NCBI GenBank assembly: GCA_003552565.1
Contig: PUNB01000095.1
Location: 1 to 25,567 of the forward strand
Length of the DNA stretch: 25,567 bases
Reading direction: 5' to 3'
DNA from: Lentisphaerota bacterium
GTDB taxonomy: Bacteria > Verrucomicrobiota > Lentisphaeria > Oligosphaerales > PUNB01
Both the position numbers and the translations under genes were made by a program. Below the pieces are notes generated by a model. It was not told the origin of the DNA and ran no database searches. It was given only the letters and a program-made list of their open reading frames with translations. Every line of letters begins with the position of its first letter. The stretch's first letter is position 1. This document shows positions 20,837 to 25,567 of this stretch, piece after piece.

Positions 20837-23800
20837 TTACTCTACAAACGAACGGGCATTCCGGAACATGCGCATCCATGGTCCGTCGATACTATGCCAG
20901 TCCGGCGGCCGCCAGGACATCTGTACAGCCCGGAAGCCGCGCTCAGGGTGGGGCATCATAATAGTCGCCCGTCCGTCCGGCGTGGTCAAACCGGTGAGGC
21001 CGCCGGGGGAACCGTTGGGGTTGTATGGGTAACGCTCAGCGGCCTCGCCGCAATGATCTATGAAACGCATGACATTGATTTTTTTCTCGGCTGCTGCGAC
21101 TGCGTCGCCCCGCTCAGTGAAATCGGTTTTCCCCTCTCCGTGGGCAACCGGCACCGGCAGCCTCGAGCCGCCCATGCCGCGTAATAAAACGGAAGGGGAG
21201 TCGAGAATTTCCACGTTCACGAAGCGAGCCTCGAATTGTTCACTGCGGTTAACGGTGAAGGCAGGCCAGTCTTCGGCTCCAGGGATAAGTTCAGCCAGTC
21301 GCGAAAGCATCTGGCAGCCGTTGCATACACCGAGTGTGAAGGTTTGTGGACGGGTGAAAAAATTGCGGAACATTTCCCGCAGCTTTTCATTGTAGAGAAT
21401 GGATTTAGCCCAACCGGCGCCGCCGCCGAGCACATCGCCGTAGGAAAAACCGCCGCAGGCTGTCAATCCCTGGAACTGCTGCAGGTCGATACGCTCGCTG
21501 AGAAGATCCGTCATGTGTACATCCCAGCATTCAAAGCCGGCTTGTTTGAAGGCCGCTGCCATTTCTCTCTGGCCGTTGACTCCCTGCTCCCGCAGAATAG
21601 CCATTTTCGGCGGTGCTCCTGTGGAGACGTGAACGTTTGTTTCTTCAGGATTAAATGTCGGACGGCAAATCATTCCGGGGTCTTCGGAGTCGAGGAGAGT
21701 GTCGAATTCTTCCTGAGCGCAGGTCGGGTTGTCCCGCAGCTGCCGCATTTTAAAACTCAGTTCCGACCAGCTTCTGTGCAGCTGCGTTACTTTCTGCTCA
21801 TAAACGGTTCGCTCTCCATGGTTGATTATAAGAGATTTTTGATCGTTCGGCCGGCCCAGGAATCGGGTTATGCTGTCCAAAGAGTGCTGAGCCAGAATTT
21901 CTTTTGTTTCGGGTATATCTTTTTCCGCTACTTGCAGTACCGCTCCCAGTTCTTCATTAAACAGAAGTTCGTAAATAGTTTGGTTGGAGGCGGCCCGGGA
22001 ATTCTCCTCTACCGGCTGGTCCTTGCGCTTTTCCCCGGCAATCTCCGCGGTCATTCCCAGCCTTGAACCGATGCACATTTCTGCCAGAGTGACGAACAGT
22101 CCTCCGTCGGAGCGGTCATGATAAGCCAGCAGCAGACCGCGGCTGAGTAATTCCTGGATGGCGGTGAAGAAATTCTTCAGTGTCTCCGGATCATCTATGT
22201 CTGGCGGGGTGTCACCGCATTGGTTCGTCACCTGCGCCAGAGCGGATGCGCCAAGTCGATTTTTGCCCTGTCCAAGATCAAGCAGGATGATGCGGGAATC
22301 GGCTTCATCTTTTAGTTCCGGTGTCACCGTGCGGCGCACATCCCGTACCGGAGCGAAGGCGCTGATCAGCAGGCTCATGGGCGAGGTCATCTTATGCTCT
22401 TCCCCGGACTCTGGACAGCGCCACTGGCTGCGCATGGAAAGCGAGTCTTTACCTACCGGCACGGCGAGTCCGAGAGCCGGGCACAACTCCATACCCACTG
22501 CCCGCACCGCATCGTAGAGGGCGGCATCCTCCCCGTCTTCTCCGCAGGCGCACATCCAGTTGGCGGAGAGTTTCACCTGGCCGATCTCCCCTATGTCGGC
22601 GGCGGCGATATTGGTTAATGCTTCACCGATCGCCATCCTGGCTGAGGCTGGAGAGGAAATCAGAGCCACCGGTGTGCGTTCTCCTATCGCCATGGCTTCG
22701 CCTTGGTAAGAATCGAAAGCTGCGGCGGTGACCGCCACGTCGGCTAAAGGAGTCTGGTACGGGCCGACCATTTGATCCCGGGCCACCAGGCCGGTGACTG
22801 AGCGGTCGGCAATGGTGATCAAGAAAGTCTTGTCAGCCACCGCCGGCAGGTGTAAAATATTCTCGACCGTCTGAGCCATGTCCAGATCTTCCAGCTGCAG
22901 TCGGGACGGTTTGTTTTCCACATGGTCAGCTTCCCGAGTCATCCTGGGAGGGTTGCCGAGGAGTACGGAAATGTCCATGTCAATCGGATAATCATTGAAA
23001 TAATCATCAAAAAGAGTAAGACGTCCGTCGCCGGAGGCTTCGCCGATGACCGCGCAGGGACACCGTTCCCGCCGGCAGATGTCCTGAAATCTGTCGATAT
23101 TTTCCGGGGCGATAGCCAGCACGTACCTTTCCTGAGCTTCGCAGCACCAGATTTCCATAGGATTCATGGAATGTTCTTCATTGTGAATTCGGCGCAGAAA
23201 GAATTTCCCCCCGGTTTCTTCAATCAGTTCAGGGCAGCCGTTGGAAAGACCGCCGGCGCCGATATCGTGGATGCTGAGGATTGGATTGCGCTTGCCGGCC
23301 GCCGTGCAGGTGTCGATTACCCCCTGACATCGGCGCTGCATTTCCGGGTTATCCCGCTGCACAGAGTTGAAGTCCAGTTCCAGATTGTTGCTGCCGGTGC
23401 CCATGGAGGAGGCGGCACCGCCCCCCAGGCCGATACGCAGCGCCGGCCCCCCGATCTGTACAATCCGGGCGCCAGGCGGGATTGAATGCTTATGGACGTT
23501 GAGACGGCGGATATTGCCCATGCCGCCGGCCGCCATGATCGGTTTATGATAACCGCGATAAAGTCCCGCCGTCATGGCCTCAAAAGTTCGGAATATTCCC
23601 GCCAGAGCCGGCCGGCCGAACTCGTTGCCGAAAGAGGCTCCGCCGATCGGTCCTTCCAGCATGATCTGCAGCGCCGTCGCCAGATGGGGCGGCGGTTCGG
23701 GCAGTCCTTTTTCCCAATCCATGACAAAGCCGGGGATGCGCAGGTTGGAAACCATAAAAGCCGCCAGGCCGGCTTTGCTGCGGGCGCCGATCCCGGTGGC

Positions 23801-24781
23801 CGCTTCATCCCGGATTTCGCCGCCGACACCGGTCGCCGCCCCGGGATAGGGTGAAATGGCGGTGGGATGATTGTGAGTCTCCACTTTCATGACTAGGTCA
23901 ACCCGGGTTTCATGGGTCTGATAAATCGGTGCGCCTTCGGCACTTGGTTCCAGAATGTGGGAGCGGCAGCCTTCGACTACTCCGGAATTATCTTTGTAGG
24001 CGACCAGAGTTCCATGCGGATGCAGGCGGTGCGTATTCCTGATCATGTCGAACAAGGTGTGATCCCGCGGTTCCGAGTCGATTATCCAGTGGGCGTTGAA
24101 TATTTTATGCCGACAGTGTTCAGAATTGACTTGGGCGAACATGACCAGTTCGGCATCAGTGGGATTGCGATGAGCACGCAGAAAAGATTCGTATAAATAA
24201 TCGATTTCCTCCTTGCTCAAAGCCAGCCCCATTTCCTTATTCGCCTGGTGCAGAGCCTGCACTCCTTGCTGATGAATATCCACCACCACCGAAGGCCTGG
24301 GGGTCTGTTCAGCGAACATGTCGGAGACATCCTGATAACAGCTTTCGGTCATCCGGTCGTGCAGTAAAGGCAGCAGCGGTTCATATTCACGGCCAGCAAG
24401 AGAGCCGGAGCCGGGGAGGCACAGATTATAGTGGATGCCGCGCTCCACTCGTTTAACTTGAGTCAGGCCGCAATTGTGGAAAATATCCGTGGCTTTTGAA
24501 GACCAGGGAGAGATCGCTCCTTTCTTCGGGGTGACATAAAATCCCTCGCTTAAACGCGGCGAAAGTTCCGTGTCTTGCGCCCCCAGCAGGGACTTTATGC
24601 GCGGACCGTTTTGATTGTCTAAAATCTCGGTTCCAGCGGCCGCGGGTTCAAGGAAAAACACCTCCACGGCTCTTATTTCCAGATCTTCCAGACTGGGCGC
24701 GGATTCCAGCAGCCGCTGCTTGAGCGACCGCAGACGAAAATCAGAAAACGCCGACACGCCTTCTAACAAAAATGGCTGCAC
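20837..24781 (-). CDS. purL: Phosphoribosylformylglycinamidine synthase, large single-chain form
   Basis: PurL converts FGAR, ATP and glutamine to FGAM in de novo purine synthesis. The 1314-residue protein is the fused type, with linker, two AIR-synthase-like halves and a C-terminal glutamine amidotransferase, so separate PurS and PurQ are not needed. Recognisable segments include AQVNSEHCRHKIFNA, MKVETHNHPTAISPYPGAAT, GGEIRDEAATG, SIHDIGAGGLSNG and LAYHDRSDGGL. The amidotransferase triad is Cys1153 (GVCNGCQ), His1278 and Glu1280 (PHPERGF). The start is GTG with GGGAG 8 bases upstream. No other pur genes are present. The gene is flanked on both sides by inverted copies of the R2 and R1 repeats. 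Confidence 0.96.
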   Translation of the reverse strand: MQPFLLEGVSAFSDFRLRSLKQRLLESAPSLEDLEIRAVEVFFLEPAAAGTEILDNQNGPRIKSLLGAQDTELSPRLSEGFYVTPKKGAISPWSSKATDIFHNCGLTQVKRVERGIHYNLCLPGSGSLAGREYEPLLPLLHDRMTESCYQDVSDMFAEQTPRPSVVVDIHQQGVQALHQANKEMGLALSKEEIDYLYESFLRAHRNPTDAELVMFAQVNSEHCRHKIFNAHWIIDSEPRDHTLFDMIRNTHRLHPHGTLVAYKDNSGVVEGCRSHILEPSAEGAPIYQTHETRVDLVMKVETHNHPTAISPYPGAATGVGGEIRDEAATGIGARSKAGLAAFMVSNLRIPGFVMDWEKGLPEPPPHLATALQIMLEGPIGGASFGNEFGRPALAGIFRTFEAMTAGLYRGYHKPIMAAGGMGNIRRLNVHKHSIPPGARIVQIGGPALRIGLGGGAASSMGTGSNNLELDFNSVQRDNPEMQRRCQGVIDTCTAAGKRNPILSIHDIGAGGLSNGCPELIEETGGKFFLRRIHNEEHSMNPMEIWCCEAQERYVLAIAPENIDRFQDICRRERCPCAVIGEASGDGRLTLFDDYFNDYPIDMDISVLLGNPPRMTREADHVENKPSRLQLEDLDMAQTVENILHLPAVADKTFLITIADRSVTGLVARDQMVGPYQTPLADVAVTAAAFDSYQGEAMAIGERTPVALISSPASARMAIGEALTNIAAADIGEIGQVKLSANWMCACGEDGEDAALYDAVRAVGMELCPALGLAVPVGKDSLSMRSQWRCPESGEEHKMTSPMSLLISAFAPVRDVRRTVTPELKDEADSRIILLDLGQGKNRLGASALAQVTNQCGDTPPDIDDPETLKNFFTAIQELLSRGLLLAYHDRSDGGLFVTLAEMCIGSRLGMTAEIAGEKRKDQPVEENSRAASNQTIYELLFNEELGAVLQVAEKDIPETKEILAQHSLDSITRFLGRPNDQKSLIINHGERTVYEQKVTQLHRSWSELSFKMRQLRDNPTCAQEEFDTLLDSEDPGMICRPTFNPEETNVHVSTGAPPKMAILREQGVNGQREMAAAFKQAGFECWDVHMTDLLSERIDLQQFQGLTACGGFSYGDVLGGGAGWAKSILYNEKLREMFRNFFTRPQTFTLGVCNGCQMLSRLAELIPGAEDWPAFTVNRSEQFEARFVNVEILDSPSVLLRGMGGSRLPVPVAHGEGKTDFTERGDAVAAAEKKINVMRFIDHCGEAAERYPYNPNGSPGGLTGLTTPDGRATIMMPHPERGFRAVQMSWRPPDWHSIDGPWMRMFRNARSFVE

Positions 24782-24885
24782 TTCTATAACTCCCGGGTTG
24801 TAGGCTATTGTTTATTTTCTTTACTTCACACCATTGTTACAGATAATATCGACCTGAATCGGGTTCGACTGTCGTTAATACTAAT

Positions 24886-24982
24886 AATGAATATTGAATT
24901 CTGTATTCTGAATGTTGAATTTCGGACAGACCCGGCGGCTTAACTTCAAAATTAAAAATTCAGAATTTAACGATTCAAAATT
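24886..24982. repeat. Inverted heptad element R2, right of purL
   Basis: Left units are AATGAAT, ATTGAAT, TCTGTAT, TCTGAAT, GTTGAAT (24886-24920). The shared core TTTCGGACAGACC is at 24920-24932. The right arm has TTCAAAA, TTAAAAA, TTCAGAA, TTTAACG from 24945. It is the inverted counterpart of 20747-20834, with about two more heptads in one arm. Confidence 0.8.
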
Positions 24983-24988
24983 GATAGA

Positions 24989-25101
24989 GTCTCACATAAG
25001 CCCAACCGCCGATGCGATGCGCCGGATAATCCGGAGCTGGAAGCTCCGGCCACCATCTTAACCGCCGGCGCGATGCGCCTGATACCCCGAGGGAGAGACT
25101 T
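24989..25101 (+). repeat. R1 repeat, long form, copy A
   Basis: A 113-base unit starts GTCTCACATAAG and ends GAGAGACTT, so the ends carry a short terminal inverted repeat (GTCTC/GAGAC). Inside is a perfect hairpin CCGGAGCT-GGA-AGCTCCGG (25031-25049), flanked by two versions of an ACCGCCGNNGCGATGCGCC segment. It differs from copy B at about eight positions. Confidence 0.9.
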
Positions 25102-25161
25102 GTTGCGGCATAAAAAACTTTGTCCCGAAACTTGTCCAGTGTTTTTTTGAATTTGGAATCA

Positions 25162-25199
25162 GGTTCGGGATCCGCCTGAGGCGGATTCGAGACAAGGTT
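25162..25199. repeat. Hairpin repeat family R3, copy 3
   Basis: GGTTCGGGA, then the hairpin TCCGCCTGAGGCGGA, then TTCGAGACAAGG. The preceding TTTGTCCCGAA (near 25120) can pair with TTCGGG and GACAAG, the same layout as 188-279 at the left end. The outer sequence matches the rplT terminator stem. Confidence 0.7.
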
Positions 25200-25210
25200 A
25201 TATATACGAA

Positions 25211-25327
25211 GTCTCACATAAGCTGCTATACCAAAGCGGTGAGAGCTCACCGCACTCCGAAAGAGCCTGCGGCTCAGTGTCCTGAACTGATGCGGAGCAT
25301 CCTTGGAGTGCGGCGGCCTGACGCCGC
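25211..25327. repeat. Multi-branched palindromic element led by an R1 end
   Basis: It starts with GTCTCACATAAG (25211-25222), identical to the R1 terminus, then changes sequence. GCGGTGAG-AG-CTCACCGC (25236-25253), GAGCC-TGC-GGCTC (25263-25275) and GCGGCG-GCCTGA-CGCCGC (25310-25327) are perfect stems. CGCACTCC (25251-25258) can pair with GGAGTGCG (25305-25312) to enclose the middle. It looks like a separate dispersed element sharing only its left end with R1. Confidence 0.6.
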
Positions 25328-25344
25328 TTTAATATAGCCGCGGT

Positions 25345-25457
25345 GTCTCACATAAGCCCGACCGCCGGCGCGATGCGCCGGACAATCCGGAGCTGGAAGC
25401 TCCGGCCACCATCTTAACCGCCGGCGCAAGGAGCCTGATACCTCGAGGGAGAGACTT
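25345..25457 (+). repeat. R1 repeat, long form, copy B
   Basis: A second 113-base unit, same length and orientation as copy A, with about eight substitutions clustered in the GCGATGCGCC segments. The central CCGGAGCT hairpin is unchanged. Confidence 0.9.
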
Positions 25458-25481
25458 AGCCTCGGGCAATACCTCGGGAGC

Positions 25482-25499
25482 GGCCGCGTCCTCGCGGCC
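25482..25499. repeat. Hairpin near window end
   Basis: GGCCGCG (25482-25488) and CGCGGCC (25493-25499) form a perfect 7-pair stem with a TCCT loop. The following 70 bases contain further short symmetry (GCGAGCAGCTTGC). It is probably another dispersed palindromic repeat cut by the window edge. Confidence 0.5.
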
Positions 25500-25567
25500 A
25501 TATAATGGAGGGCGAGCAGCTTGCCTGAGCCACACGAAGAGTGGTCAGGTCCCCGCGAGCCCAAACA

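Larger units (their letters stand above)
24782..25567. other. Gene-free repeat mosaic upstream of purL
   Basis: No gene is supported in these 786 bases. The two minus-strand frames here (24975-25250 and 25274-25564) encode near-identical peptide stretches only because both read through an R1 copy. From left to right it holds a purL leader (24782-24885), an R2 element, R1 copy A, an R3 hairpin, a multi-branched palindromic element, R1 copy B and a further hairpin at 25482-25499. The purL promoter should lie near 24790-24885, but I could not identify it with confidence. Confidence 0.7.

Noticed and set aside
20684..25101. Composite transposon carrying purL
   Set aside because: The flanking inverted repeats are real, but no transposase, target duplication or sharp compositional change was seen; kept as a finding, not as a mobile-element feature.
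24975..25564. Two minus-strand open frames (24975-25250 and 25274-25564) with strongly similar peptide stretches, apparently paralogous small genes
   Set aside because: The similarity comes entirely from both frames crossing R1 repeat copies in the same register; there are no ribosome sites or recognisable domains.
1..25567. tRNA or rRNA genes
   Set aside because: No cloverleaf with a TTCRANYC arm and CCA-type end, and no rRNA-like segment, was found in the intergenic spaces.

Overview
The window is a bacterial chromosome segment of moderately high G+C with ordinary housekeeping genes, one strongly envelope-directed operon, and intergenic spaces rich in repeats. The organism cannot be named from sequence alone. 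A threonyl-tRNA synthetase without the TGS domain, a fused single-chain PurL, a Bat-like VWA/TPR protein, CsgG-like lipoproteins and many palindromic intergenic repeats suggest a Gram-negative lineage, perhaps in the PVC group (Lentisphaerota/Kiritimatiellota-like). This is an inference of low confidence.

Layout, left to right. Positions 1-321 are non-coding and hold short direct, tandem and palindromic repeats. A minus-strand cluster follows: cupin -> murG -> ruvC (2531 to 322), with ruvC starting inside the murG stop codon. A divergent spacer with several hairpins (2532-2851) separates it from a plus-strand VWA/TPR membrane protein (2852-4819). After a 372-base gap comes a plus-strand run: FmdB-type zinc ribbon, a zinc-ribbon membrane protein, hisB, thrS, infC, rpmI and rplT (5192-9923). 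It ends in a very strong hairpin terminator. hisB/thrS overlap by one base, and infC appears to start at ATA.

From 18776 down to 10175 a six-gene minus-strand operon encodes an FN3-repeat protein, a 1206-residue secreted modular protein, a small secreted coiled-coil protein, a CsgG-like lipoprotein, a second CsgG/FlgT-like periplasmic protein and a secreted coiled-coil protein. The large protein and the last protein share a C-terminal Ala/Gly helix motif, so they probably belong to one envelope assembly. This is the best candidate here for an undescribed system.

Next on the minus strand are a histidine kinase and a stand-alone Rcp1-like response regulator (20547 to 18993), then the large purL (24781 to 20837). 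purL lies between inverted copies of a composite repeat. The last 786 bases contain no gene and are a mosaic of palindromic repeats. Several intergenic elements share an unusual design: arrays of 7-base units arranged as inverted arms. Another family (GTCTCACATAAG...GAGAGACTT) occurs in 113-base and about 55-61-base forms.
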